From: Membranipora membranacea
Lineage: Eukaryota > Bryozoa > Gymnolaemata > Cheilostomatida > Membraniporidae
NCBI GenBank assembly: GCA_914767715.1
Contig: OU612072.1
Span: forward strand, 2,232,001 to 2,296,000
DNA length: 64,000 nt
Direction: 5' to 3'
Shown: positions 1 to 12,300 of the stretch, one piece after another
How positions within the stretch are numbered: position 1 is the first letter of the stretch
Layout: the number at the start of each line of letters is the position of its first letter
Position numbers and translations under genes: made by a program
Notes under the pieces: generated by a model
Told to the model about the DNA's origin: nothing
Database searches by the model: none
The model's input: the letters and a program-made list of their open reading frames with translations, nothing else

Positions 1-60
1 GATCATAGTGGATCATAGTGATTTATTGCCCTCACCTGACCACTATGATTCACTATGATC
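1..60. repeat. Imperfect inverted repeat at window edge
   Basis: GATCATAGTG occurs twice in tandem at the start. Its reverse complement, CACTATGATC and a near copy, closes the segment, so the 60 bases can fold back on themselves. It lies in an intron of the plus-strand CTHRC1-like gene. The full extent is unknown because the window starts here. Confidence 0.5.
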
Positions 61-479
61 CTTGCTTAAATATTTTTATGAAATATGCTATTTTCAACAA
101 CTTTTTATTTTTTCATGATTTTTATTTTCCCTATGAACTCACAATATTCGCTTTACTGGGGTAATATATCCACTTTTCTAAAAGGAATTCAGCCTTTGCA
201 GTAGATAGAAGTGGCAGTTGATTTGGCTTCTACAATAGATACCCCATGTTTACATCAGCATATGGGAATATGGGGGGGTGGAAAATTCGAACTCTATCGA
301 AAACTTTTACTCAGGCAATCTTTGAATTTTGCATTGTTAAAATTATTGCATATTTACCGCAGATATAGCTGCTGAACTTCACATTGCTTTGATCTTTGAT
401 TGTACCTGTTATAATGATATTTGTAGCCTAGTTTAGAAGCCATTAATTTAAGCCATTAAGTTCTGTCTTGTTTTATTAG

Positions 480-3400
480 ACAACCAGAAAATCTGCACAT
501 CAGCAGTCAGCTTCAACTACAAGTATGAGTCCTGGGTAGATGACCTTGACATTACACAAAACTTCACTGAGTCCAGCTACCTTATCAAGGTATTACAAAC
601 ATTTTGTCGTTTATCTCTCAGGCCTTCTCCGGATTTTATGATGATGTTATGTCATTGCTATTGTTATGCGATTCCGCTTTATTATTTCTAGTCTGTAGAA
701 TACAAGAAGATATCAGATGAGTCAAAGTTAAGAGTAAAGTACTCAGCATATACAGGACTACATCTTCTCACTGATGATACTTACTGTGCCAGATGGTAGG
801 TCAAGTCAAGGTCAAACTACTTAGTAGGCAAGGTCAATTTTGGTTACCCTACATATTCATTTATTTTATTTTTTATTTCCAAGCGCTCGTTCGTAACATA
901 AACTAAAAATAAATGAGCACAATTATGTTATTCATTGTAACGTAATGAATAAATGTAGACATTTTTTAAATACAAACGTGTAACCACATGATGTGTCCAA
1001 ATTAGTTTATCATACTATACTGTAAATAATGTGGTAGAAGGACAAACTTGGGAAAATGATGTATATGGTCTGCTAACATCGCAGCTGCTGTGCTGGTAAT
1101 GACCTTATTTGTCAGGTATTACAGAATTTTCTTAAGCCTCTCATCGTAACATCATCTTGTAAAGCTACTTAACGTATAAGATGGATAGATAGACTTTTTA
1201 GAAATCGCAATAAACAAACTTCAAAAACAAAACCTTCAAAAACCTTGAAAGATATTCATGAACTACTGTGTGTAATAAACATCCATGGATCACTAAAGTT
1301 ACCCTTTTCGTTCTCAAGGTATGTGGCCATCAATGGTAAAGAATGTGATCCTGTATTAGACGTCATAATTCTTATAGCTGATTCCTATCGGCTCGCACAT
1401 TGGGAAAATAAAGTCAGAACTCGTGCATGTAAGTCCTGAAATCCTCCGCATGTGAAAAGACACCCCTACATAATGTATACATCGTCCATCATGAAGCCTT
1501 AGTCTCGGCTGCCGACACACATAAGCCTTAGCCTCGGCTGCCGACACACATAAGCCTTAGCCTCGGCTGCCGACACATATAAGCAGGCTAAAAAAAGAAC
1601 ACAAAATGTTGCCAATCATTTGGTTTAACTCCCTTGATTTTTTTTCAATATTCATATTATCATCTGTTTTAGTGGAGGGGATATGTAACAGTACGTTACC
1701 AGCAGGAGTTTACTCTATAGATATATATCTGGGGGCCTGTAATAGTACAGAGGACACAGTACAACCGACACGAGTTATTGTTGGTGATCAGACTCCATCA
1801 AGGCTTAGTGTAGAAGAAGTTAGACCAGAGACAAGTGTAGATACTAGTAAGTAACTGACTGCTTAACATATCCATAAGCAGAGAGACTGCCTCAACAAAG
1901 TCAAAGTTCCTACTAATCTGGGCTCGCAGTAAATAGTGTGTAAAATAATAACATAGATTGAATATTGTATCAACAAGAGTACAGTTTCATCTGGTACATA
2001 TGTCATCCACTCCCCCACCCTTTTCGAATTGAAAAATAATTCGATGTGAATTTTGTCAGTGCTCAGTATAGGTTCAATAGCATGCTGAGTGAACAACCAC
2101 GTTTGATATATCCTTTAAGTTATGTGATGTTACAGTTTACGGTGATTTGAGTGGATTATACAGAAGTCATGTTGGTAATCTTCAGCACTGGAGTTGGAAT
2201 TCACTCAACAGTGATGTAGATACAGGAGAGGTACTCAGCGTGACATATGATAAGAGATACACGGACACGGCTCTGAGGCTAACAGCTAATGGTGCTCATC
2301 TCTCTACACAATCTGGAAGTGGTATCTGTGCTAAATGGTAAGAGTTCTTACCGGATCATGCCCCGGGGTTAGGGTTCACCCGCACCAAACTCAATAATAG
2401 ACTTTATTCTCTCTTTAAAAATGCAAGAATACATGATGTATACGGGGAGACAAATCAATCGTCACCTTATTATCATCATTCTTAATAATTAGACCAGCTG
2501 TTGTGGACAGGACAGTGCTTAGGATTTTAAACTCAAGGCAGAACCGGAGAATACACATCTCATCTGAACTCTACTGAAACCATGAGGAATCTAGTTGAAA
2601 ATCTAAGTCTTATGGAGTGTCTGGATACTTGTATACCAATTGTAAAGCGGAAAACACAGAGATTATGCATTTAGTTCTTACCGTTATATTGATTGTTCCT
2701 ATTATTGTAGGGAGATAATTATTATTATCTCTGTAGGGCACTTGCCCATCATTGCTTATGCATGTTTATATATAGAGGAATATTTATCGCCCAGTTTAAC
2801 CTCAAAGATTTGTGTCTGGGCCACCTCACATAAATGCTGTAGAGGGTATTATAGCGTAAGATTTGATGGACATATGGTCTTTAATTTTGTCGGGAGTTTC
2901 TTTCATTGGAGCTGGTTGGAGGCTCTGCCACACAACATTGTATTCTTTAACATTTATTCGCTGATATATTCGGTTTTTTTTTATCGATAACAACTAAGTG
3001 TCAAGTTTTTTTTCAAATGCTTTGATTTTATCCGTTTCAATGTAATATTATATGACTATTTGTTTACTTCTATTCAGGTATTTCACCATAGACAGTGAAG
3101 AGTGTGCGAACCCAGGAGCGATAGAAGGAATCTACCATTACCATTCTGCGTCTAGTGGAACTCTTCCGTTACAAGGTCAGAATGGTTTTACTGATCTATT
3201 GCAAGTCATTGAGTTCCAATAATAAAAAACCAAAAAGGTCAAAAATTTCAAGTCACTTTACTAGTTAGTGACTTGACTTTCTGAATATTCAGTTTTGGAT
3301 GTCTTGTCTCTGCCATGTGGTTACGAAGTATTTAATCTCAATTCAGTTCAGTGCAAATGGAACAAAGGAAAGATGACTGTCTAGAAAAGCCTGAATTAGA

Positions 3401-3830
3401 CATCATTTGAACAAATGTGAGTACAGTTCAGAGTAACCTCTCTCTCTGGGAATGAGCTCATAATCAAAAAGTTGACTTTAAGTTATGTCGTTATAATCAA
3501 TTGTGATCATGAATTTATTTTTACGTGGGCAAATTGTTTATCGACCATGGTAGCTGCGAGTTTTGACAGGCTTTGTGTCCTCCTGCTATTTTTGTGAGAT
3601 CTGGATTGTTTCAGCTTACTGCAAGATTCTATTTTGTAGTTAGTGGAGTTTGCAATGGTATAACAACAGGAACACACAGTATTGGATACTCAATAAAGAT
3701 ATGTCATGGAGGATGGCATCCATCTGATGCACGTACCGGCTGGGACTCATCCTTCACGATAGTAGCTGAGGAGCTTAGAACAGAGCTCAGCTATACCTGT
3801 ACAGGAGCCCCAGCTAACTGTGGTCCATGA
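480..3830 (+). CDS. Secreted protein with tandem CTHRC1-like domains, copy A (3' part)
   Basis: Seven exons are readable: 480-589, 692-795, 1319-1428, 1673-1846, 2136-2337, 3078-3175 and 3640-3830 (stop TGA). The 5' part lies beyond the left edge. The exons encode two CTHRC1-like C-terminal domains. Each shows the family order: a Cys/Trp stretch, then CAxW joined to a YxxIxG-type strand with a Cys, then an (E/S)G(I/V)CN Gly/Cys strand. In human CTHRC1 the matching parts read RWYFTFNG and VEGLCEGIGAG. The last domain keeps the RTGWDSSF-type Thr-Gly-Trp signature; the first lacks it. No collagen repeat is visible. All seven exon lengths (110, 104, 110, 174, 202, 98, 191 nt) equal those of the minus-strand copy. 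The donor after 3175 is GTCAGA, weaker than the GTAAG of the other copy. A possible AATAAA lies far downstream (about 4474). Function is inferred only from the family: CTHRC1 is a secreted glycoprotein linked to Wnt/PCP signalling in vertebrates. Confidence 0.82.
1496..1582. repeat. 29-bp minisatellite, three copies
   Basis: Three head-to-tail 29-bp units start at 1496, 1525 and 1554, each with GCCTTAGCCTCGGCTGCCGA or a one-base variant. The array lies in an intron of the CTHRC1-like copy A. The matching intron of copy B (8922-9243) shows no such array. Confidence 0.9.
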
Positions 3831-5827
3831 TGTATCCTTTTCTCACACTTGTAGAGCAGGCTGTTGATTTTCATTCCTCTTTTTAACCTGACTTTTAACC
3901 TGATTTTTAACCTGTTTTATAATCTGAGTAAGTAACCATAGATGCGTGCCTTTCACTATGATCAGTTCTGATTTGTGGCTAAAAGAGAATCAAAAAAGTG
4001 TCAACTGTCTTGTGTAACTCACTGTTCTAAGACCAGTATATAAATTAGGAAAAACTACTTCAAAGGCTTGTGTCTCTGCATGGGCTGTCCTGTACACAGG
4101 GACTCAATTTTTATATGTATATATATATATATATATATACTTTATCATAATCACCGACCAATGGATATTGACAAATGAGGCCGTGTGAAAAAGAAGTAAT
4201 GAAATGAAATGGATTTTTTAAACAGCAGTTTATCATAAAATGCTGTCCTTCCAACATGCTGAGACAGCTGAAGCTAATCATTGCAAACATGGTCATCACA
4301 GGATTGAACTTTAGAAACATATCGTACACATAAGACATTTAAATGAACACTAAGTTTCTATTATGAAAAAATCTTTATTACCTTGTTCTCCAACAGAGTG
4401 TTTACTGAACAAATTCACTGTGAAGACGAACAATATTTTTATAGTACAGATGATATTTTTAATTTAAAAGTGTAATAAACAAAACAATCATGATCAATAT
4501 CAGACAAATATACTATTTACACTTTTGAATCGATCGTGCACACTTTGCTTCACACAGGAAATCACTTGCTTAGTAAGGCGATTTCACCAGGTCATAAATT
4601 GCCAATCAATGGAAACTTCAATCAACTGCAGATATGCACTGATAAAGTATATCGCTTACTGCTAAAGCCGACTTTTCAGTTTTGAAAGAGTCGATGGTGA
4701 CATATTTGTCATCACACCATTACTTGAGGTTCTTTTTTCTGATTGCAAGCTTCATGATCGGTTACTTCTCAGAAATTTGGTCAAAAAGCCAGTCCAACAG
4801 TCAAATTGAACTGTATCATCAGAATACGTGGTGATGGTGAAAGAGATGCTGCAATAACCTGAAGTATGATACACACACTTGGGCCATTATTAGTAAAGCC
4901 AAGAGAGAGGATATAGCTGAAGGTCAAACCATTGACAATAAAGACCATAAAGTATGCAAAAAAAGAAACAATATAGTCAAACAAAAGAGGTGTAAAGCAA
5001 TTTAGATTGTGTTTTGAAACGTTTAACATGAAATTATGAAGGAATATGTTGTGGTATGTCATTGAAAGTGGAAGTAATTATATTGTCTGGCAAAGTAATA
5101 TTTGCTATGTAATAATTATTAGCTATAATTGTTTACTATAGTGATAGTAGCAATGACCAAAGCCGAATTCCCCAGGACACCACAGGGCAGATCATTTTAT
5201 AGCCTAACAGTAAGAACCGTTGCATCTGCTGTCCTTTTTAGTCATGATTACAACAGAGGCAAATCCAAGGCTCTCACTGGTAAACAATTTTGATACCAAT
5301 AATAATTCCTCCTTGATTAAGTCTGTTGAGTTTGAGAGGTACTGAGATGATTGTACTATACAATCCCAACGAACTACCACTGCTATATAATTAAATATTT
5401 ATATAGTTGTAAAGGTTGAAATTGCCCGCAAAACTATTACTATGTATGTATTGTAGCAGATGAATTAATTTATTTACATTAGTGGCTGAGTTCAGCTTGT
5501 ACAATGACTTACACTATATGTAAGCGGCAATTAATTAGGTTTGTACAGTACAACCTGATTTATACAAAGGGGAGCTTGAATCTTATCAATGTTGAAATGC
5601 TGACCAAGTACAGCAGTACTGTTGTACTATAAAAGTAATGGTCCATTAGTATGAAGGCACACAATAGAAGCAAATAGGCTTGTACCTTTACGTTGCTTAC
5701 TGTATATGTATATGCTAGACACATTTCACCAAAACTACTGTGAGATTGTTGTCAAACGATTTCAGAGGGAAGTGGGTATACTCAGTATAGATTCTTGTGG
5801 ATATTGTGAATTTTTAGTAGCATCTGA
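3831..5827. other. Intergenic region between the tail-to-tail CTHRC1-like genes
   Basis: No gene is recognised here. It contains a (TA)n microsatellite near 4113-4139, a candidate AATAAA at 4474-4479 that could serve copy A, and otherwise AT-rich sequence. The small open frames, for example 4781-5062 on the minus strand, have no recognisable domain and look like chance. Confidence 0.6.
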
Positions 5828-6165
5828 GAAGATAATAAGAGTATATATGATGAGATTTTTATAACTGTATCTACATGACAGCAAGGAGTTAACTCCTTGA
5901 TGACAGCAGTCAGCACCTGTCATCTTGTGTAATGAGATTCTTCTGATGTACAATACTTTAATTATAACAGGCACTGAAAAAATTAATATCAGAAATCATT
6001 AATTTAATTAGCGACTTCTCTTCATTTTATGTTCCAGTCATGATCGAAGCCGGATTTATAATAGCATTCATAAATTCTTACCGTAGGAAGTGCATTTTGA
6101 GTTCACTTGAAAAGCAACTTCCTGTCTGGCAAATTCCTTTCACTCTTTATGTCAAGGGGATATCC
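5828..6165 (-). pseudogene. Orphan promoter plus first-exon copy of the CTHRC1-like gene
   Basis: This stretch matches 15290-15590, the start codon, hydrophobic signal sequence and upstream flank of copy B, in the same (minus) orientation. Both begin M(T/A)GADCCH, continue with NLII(Y/S)TLIIFS, and share the upstream CTTCTGATGTA...ATACTTTAATTATAA stretch. The orphan carries a 25-base insertion just after the CCH codons. Homology stops abruptly near 5828, inside the exon, before the Ser-rich end and splice donor of the intact exon. No PAN-like or CTHRC1 exon follows downstream on the minus strand before copy B's 3' end is reached in the wrong order. It is best read as the stump of a duplicated gene whose body was removed or inverted. 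Confidence 0.75.
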
Positions 6166-6261
6166 TACTTTGAACAAAAATCCTTATGTGCATCGGATGG
6201 TTTAGAATTGATCAAACCTTTAGTTTAAGCAAATAAATATATAAATAATTGTCCAAGTGAC

Positions 6262-6267
6262 TTTATT
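6262..6267 (-). promoter_or_regulatory. Candidate polyadenylation signal for CTHRC1-like copy B
   Basis: AATAAA on the minus strand (TTTATT on plus), about 115 nt beyond the stop codon at 6383-6385. Position and sequence fit a poly(A) signal. No cDNA evidence is available here. Confidence 0.5.
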
Positions 6268-6382
6268 ATTAGCACTCAGAAGAAAACAAAAAAGATAGTG
6301 ATAGAGATAATGTATGGGCGCTTATAAATTGAGTAACTCAGTCTGCCAGATGCTCAGATATTTATGGTGAGACAAGAAGTCA

Positions 6383-9300
6383 TCAGGGGCCACAGTTAAC
6401 AGGGGCTCCTGTACAGGTGTGGCTGAGTTCTAGCCTAAGCTCCTCAGCTACTACAGTGAATGATGATTGCCAGCCCGTACGTATATCTGCTATATGCCAT
6501 CCTCCATGAGCTATCTTAACTGAGTAAGCAATTCTGTGTGCTCCTAAAGCTACCCCATTGCAGACTCCACTCACTGTAACAGAGAAGCAGCAGGCAGTAA
6601 GATAACCAATGTCATTTGTTACACCAAAAGAAAAATAGAAAGTGTTGTCTGTTCTGACATGCTTGTTGGTCTAGTAGTTACCTAAGTTGAGGGAGATTTT
6701 GTTGCATACAAAATTTGAATACATTCCCATTATCTATGAGAGGCAACTCCAAAGTCACCTTACTTTTATAGAATTGTTCTATCAGGATTCACGAGCTTTT
6801 GATGTTGGTGAGCCATACTCTCATAAGAGTTTTCTGGACCAGGATTGGCTTATGCCCCTCAAATTAGAAATTACCTCCAATATTTTCCATTTGAGCCGCA
6901 TATATCGTGTCATATAATTTTTATAGCAAATGTGTCTGTATTAGAGTGTATTATTTCTGCTTGCTCTTCATTTCTTATGGAAACTTTTTGATATCGTTAT
7001 TTATCATTATTTTTATATTATATTATAATTAATTGATTGGTAACACATCTTTAGTTATCGCGAGTTACAATTTATAAATTGAACACTGCTCAGATTTTAA
7101 CCTTATCAATCACATAAAAACCTGCGGACAGGCAGTTAAACCATTCACCAAAAGCAAGCCTGACCAACGAGTCGAACATCGCTCATAGATATTTTTCAAC
7201 TTCATATCTGTTTACTTATTAATCCTGACCGACTGACATAATTTTTTCATCTCATGTATAAGCATGACGCTTCCATTTTTATCCTGTCTTCATTGTTCGC
7301 TACCTTGTCTCTTAGTCACTTTTTTGACCTTTGTAAAACATGATCTTATGTGCCACCCTACATTGATTAGTTCAATAAGGTTAATATTATTATTATTCTT
7401 ATTAGTTTTCTTACCTTGCAATGGAAGAGTTCCACTAGATGTGTGATGGTAGTAGATTATTCCTTCTATAACTCCTGGATCAGTACACTCATCACTATCT
7501 ATGGTAAAATACCTGAAAAGAAGTAAACATAAATGAAAATACCTTCAAACGGGAAAAACTTGTCATAAATCCATTTACAAATACCCAAAAGTCATGTTGG
7601 TGATGTTACGAAGTTATTATCTTTAAGTGGAGCCATTTACACAATTTAATCCAATGTAGAGCCGCACACCAATAACCAAACGTTGAGCAGTCATGAGGAT
7701 GCTCTTCTGATGTTATCAGAATAAATGGATCAGTCAAGAGGTTAAATAAATAGTTCAGATTGAATTGATTATAGATTGAGCCTTGAGAATATTTATATAA
7801 TATTATCATATTAACATTATCTATTAGATATTTCTTAGTCATACCCAAAGAGGAGAATTATATAATATGAATTATATATGTGCATATTTATTCCGGAGAG
7901 AAAATTCTCAGAAAATTTACCCTTAGTGTTGCCAACAAACTGATGTGTTAACTTGAAGTATCTACCAGTCCAAAGCAGCATGGCCAAAATCTCAGACTAT
8001 TTGTTCCATCACTAAGGCTATTCTAGCAATCACTCAGGCTATTTGTATTCTAAGGATGACATAATGAAGAATGACACCTTACCATTTACCACTCAATCCA
8101 CTTCCAGATAGTTTAGAGAGGTGAGCGCCATTAGCTGTTAGCCTCAGAGCTGTGTCTGTGTATCTCTTATTATACGTCACACTAAGTACCTCTCCTATAT
8201 CTACATCACTGTTCAGTGAAGTCCAACTCCAGTGCTGAAGATTACCAATATGACTTCTATATAATCCACTCAAATCACCATATACTGTAAAGTAAAAGAA
8301 TCGAGATAATATTAGACAGATTACGTAATGTGTTTGCAGATTGAGGAACTATAAAATGTATGTCAGACATCCATGGAGAAAGCATAATGAATTTGAAGAA
8401 GTTGTATTTTAAATTATGGTGAGAGTGCAAGTCTTAATCAAAAGCTAAAAATTACTTATACCATGAAATGTCAGCGTTCAGGGAAAAGACATCCCTTTCT
8501 TTTATTTCTTTCATTGAACACTAAATGTTCTTTTGTACCAAGGCTTGTAAAGGGTACCTGTTAGAGAGAGGCCGATAAAAGAGAGGCTGATAAAGGGAGA
8601 CCAATAAATGGACATTTAATATTTCTGTAGTCCCTTGTGGAGGATACACAATGGCAGTGAAATTATAGCTTTGCGTCAAATATATTTGCCAGCTTCTCTA
8701 TTTGAAGCTGACAGATAAAATAGATTGTATCATAAGAAGTCACTTACTAGTATCTACACTTGTCTCTGGTCTAACTTCTTCTACACTAAGCCTTGATGGA
8801 GTCTGATCACCAACAATAACTCGTGTCGGTTGTACTGTGTCCTCTGTACTATTACAGGCCCCCAGATGTATATCTATAGAGTAAACTCCTGCTGGTAATG
8901 TACTGTTACATATCCCCTCCACTGAAATAGAATGTGAATTGATAATAAGCCTGTTAATAAGGCTGTTAGTGACAATAGAAGACAACTCGTACAGCCAATT
9001 CCGATGCATTAGTAAGAGAAGGACACACAGGCATCAGATGCAGTTAGCCAATTAGATGACTTACGAATTATGGGGCTCAATTTTGCCAATTTTGCTTTTG
9101 ATAAACTCATGCCTCAGAGCTGGCCATGCGCAGACGGGTAATTCATAATTCACATATATGTGCAATGGATTAGTTGTGATGCAAACGATGATATTCAATG
9201 ACATTGAATTCTCATGTAAACAAATCATAATTGTAAGACTTACATGTACGAGTTCTGACTTTGTTCTCCCAGCCAGCTAACTGATTGGGATCAGCTATAA

Positions 9301-12300
9301 GAATTATAATGTCTAATACTGGATCACATTCCGTACCATTGATGGCCACATACCTAGAGTAAAGGAAATAGACAACAAGAGTGACCCACAGGTGACTCTT
9401 ACGCATCAGAATTAATGAATCTTGAAATGCCTTCCACAAAGTATGTTTTATGTGTACCAAAAAACTTAATACAGCAACAGCAGTACATTCATATGATAAC
9501 ATATGGAAACTCCTAAAGAGGTCGATGAACCTTTAATATTACTTATATGTACGCATCAAAAGTCTGTTTCTAAACTAGGTGCCTTGTTAGTTAGTTACAG
9601 GGTCAACAGTAATTTGGTTTTAAATCGGAAGTTCTAGAAGCCTGGTATACACAGGGGTTGTTGCTGCGGGGTTGCTAACAAATTAATCACTGATTTTCAT
9701 TCTTTTTATTCTTGAGTTTTAATATAATTGAAGGGCTGCAAAATCATTAAATTGTCTCCTCTCGATACACAAAACTGCCGTCACATACACATTTTTGGGT
9801 ATCTCGTATTATTTCACTTTCCCGCACAAATTTTCAAACATTCAAATATTGCCTTTCTGTTCTCATTATTTGGTGAGAGGATTTATAAATATTGTTTCCA
9901 TCTTAGTTTGACCTTGACACGACCTACCATCTGGCACAGTAAGTATCGTCAGAGAGAAGATATAGTCCTGTATATGCTGAGTACTTTACTCTTAGCTTTG
10001 ACTCGTCTGATATCTTCTTGTATTCTACAGACTAAAAAAGTACCACCAAGTATTTACTGTATATTGTTGCTATCAGGTATAACCCTCGAGTCTGGTATGG
10101 ATGATAAAGAAAAGCTTATATTCTTACTTGGTGAATTTAGTGTGACAGTCGTAATTTAATTGATAAATTTTATTTGTTGTATCTCAGAATCTGAAGGCAA
10201 GTGCGAAAAATCACTTTGAATTACAAATATATTCTAGTACTAGAATAAATTGGCTTACGACATGGCGCGATGTCACGGCATAACATGAAGACATAGGTAG
10301 TAAAGGAAGCAATAAATACCTTGATAAGGTAGCTGGACTCAGTAAAGTTTTGTGTAATGTCAAGGTTATCTACCCATGAAGAATACTTGTAGTTGAAGCT
10401 GACTGCTGAAGTGCAGATTTTCTGAGAATCTAAACAGACAAGACTACATGTCAAAATGGACTTATTGCCTCTGAATTAGAAACTAAGCTAGAAATATCAT
10501 TGTTAATGTGAGCTGTCAGATTATGATGTAGGGGCCTACTCTACTCAATTGGGAAACGACCAAGGTGCTAAACTGCTGAACAGTGAACTGAACTCGCTTT
10601 TGGAGTAATAATATGTTTGTGTTGCAGGAACAAAACACACAATGCAATATCATTGGGTGTGTAGAGACACTTGTGTTGCATGTATGGGGGTGGAATTTTT
10701 TGGTGAAACAAAAAAATTTATAATTGCAGATTGATCTGAGCTGATTGATGTCATAATTCATGTAATTTATCACTGAGTCCTGTGTGACATTGCGTCAGTT
10801 TGACATTGCGTCACATATCACGAGACATCTGCAGTTTAACATACCTGATCTATCTGTCACTTCCATGACCAGTACTGATTTAGGAGCTATCCAACCAGTA
10901 TGTGTATTGGCCACACCCATACCCTCACATGTGCCAATCTGTACATCAATCCTCACATCTCCTGCTGACAGGCCGTAACATGTACCATCCACTAGAGGAG
11001 AAGGAATATTACTTGTGAATCATGAAGGTCGGTCATACTGTATATAATACATACGGCTATGATTCAGCAAAATCAAGATAATTTTTAGGGTGTGATTTAG
11101 GGGTATCGAATCATTCAAGCCATCATTCACTAAATTTTAAAGCTCTTGACTGGTAAAAAATAGGAGTGATAGCTACAAAAAAGTTTCCACTTGCGTTTTT
11201 AATTCTCAATATTTTATTATGAATTTTCTCCTTCTAATGCAAGCCTAGGTACTACCTCAATTTGTGATGAAACACTCTTGTATTACATAAAGAGATTTCC
11301 TCTTAAAACGGCTGGCAACTACTAACTCAAAAGTAAGCTGCAATCTGAAACACCGATGCACGTTGACTTGGCTGCCCTAATAAGGTTGGTGTGTCGCTCC
11401 TCAGTGACATAATTTTTGCTTTGAATTGGAACCCATGAGTTGTACATCGGAAAGATAAGTTATTGTTTACCAGACTGGGCAAAGGACACAGTACTCAACC
11501 CCTGTCAGGACAGTAACATAAAATAGTGGTCATATACTGCCAAAACTGAAAGATGAGGATTGGGACAATGTTAAGTCTGAAGATCGAAGGATTGAAGCCA
11601 GTAAATTAAAAGAGTGAAAAGACTGTAGTACAGGCAGTGTGAGGTCTGAAATTGAACAGTTGAAGCCGGTAAATTAATAGAGTGAAAATCTAAACCTTCT
11701 AATAAATATCCTTACAGTCCATAGTCGATAAGTAGTTGACATTTCGGAGAACGTAATTTTGCATCTCTATTGGCTGAGGATCATTACATGGGTTGTCATT
11801 GAAGGTAAAATACCACTTGGCACATGCATTGTTACCATAGGTTCGAACTGTCATATATGCTATTACCCTCAAACCACTGGTCTCACTCAGCTTGGGGTAG
11901 GTGAGATACTGAAACCAAAAAGAATATGGCTAATTGTTTTCTATAACAACATTGCCTTCTGACATATAAAATAGTTCCTAAAAGTGTAAAATATAGAATC
12001 CGATACTGATACTCATATTTGACTGATTGGGTAATATTTTGTGCCAAGGCTAATTCTAAATGTATGCTGTATCTTTGGGCATCTGGCTGCTGGGAGTTTC
12101 GACATACATAATGAATAAATAATGAAGTATTGTTTCGGACCAGGGTGTCTCTAAGGTCATGCCTCAAAGGATTGTTCTGCAGACGTGTCTAGCGGTCACC
12201 AGCTGCTATGAAAGCACTGGGGATCCGAGGGAATTCAGTTAGTTTTTGGGAAACGTTGACTCAAAAGCCAACTATGTTTGAGGAGAGTCTTTTTTTTTCC

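Noticed and set aside
1496-1582. Evenly spaced repeats that might suggest a CRISPR array
   Set aside because: The units are directly adjacent with no spacers, and the genome is eukaryotic; it is a minisatellite.
9728-10159. 143-residue plus-strand open frame
   Set aside because: It is antisense to exon 8 of the minus-strand CTHRC1-like gene and has AT-driven composition; the real coding strand is minus.
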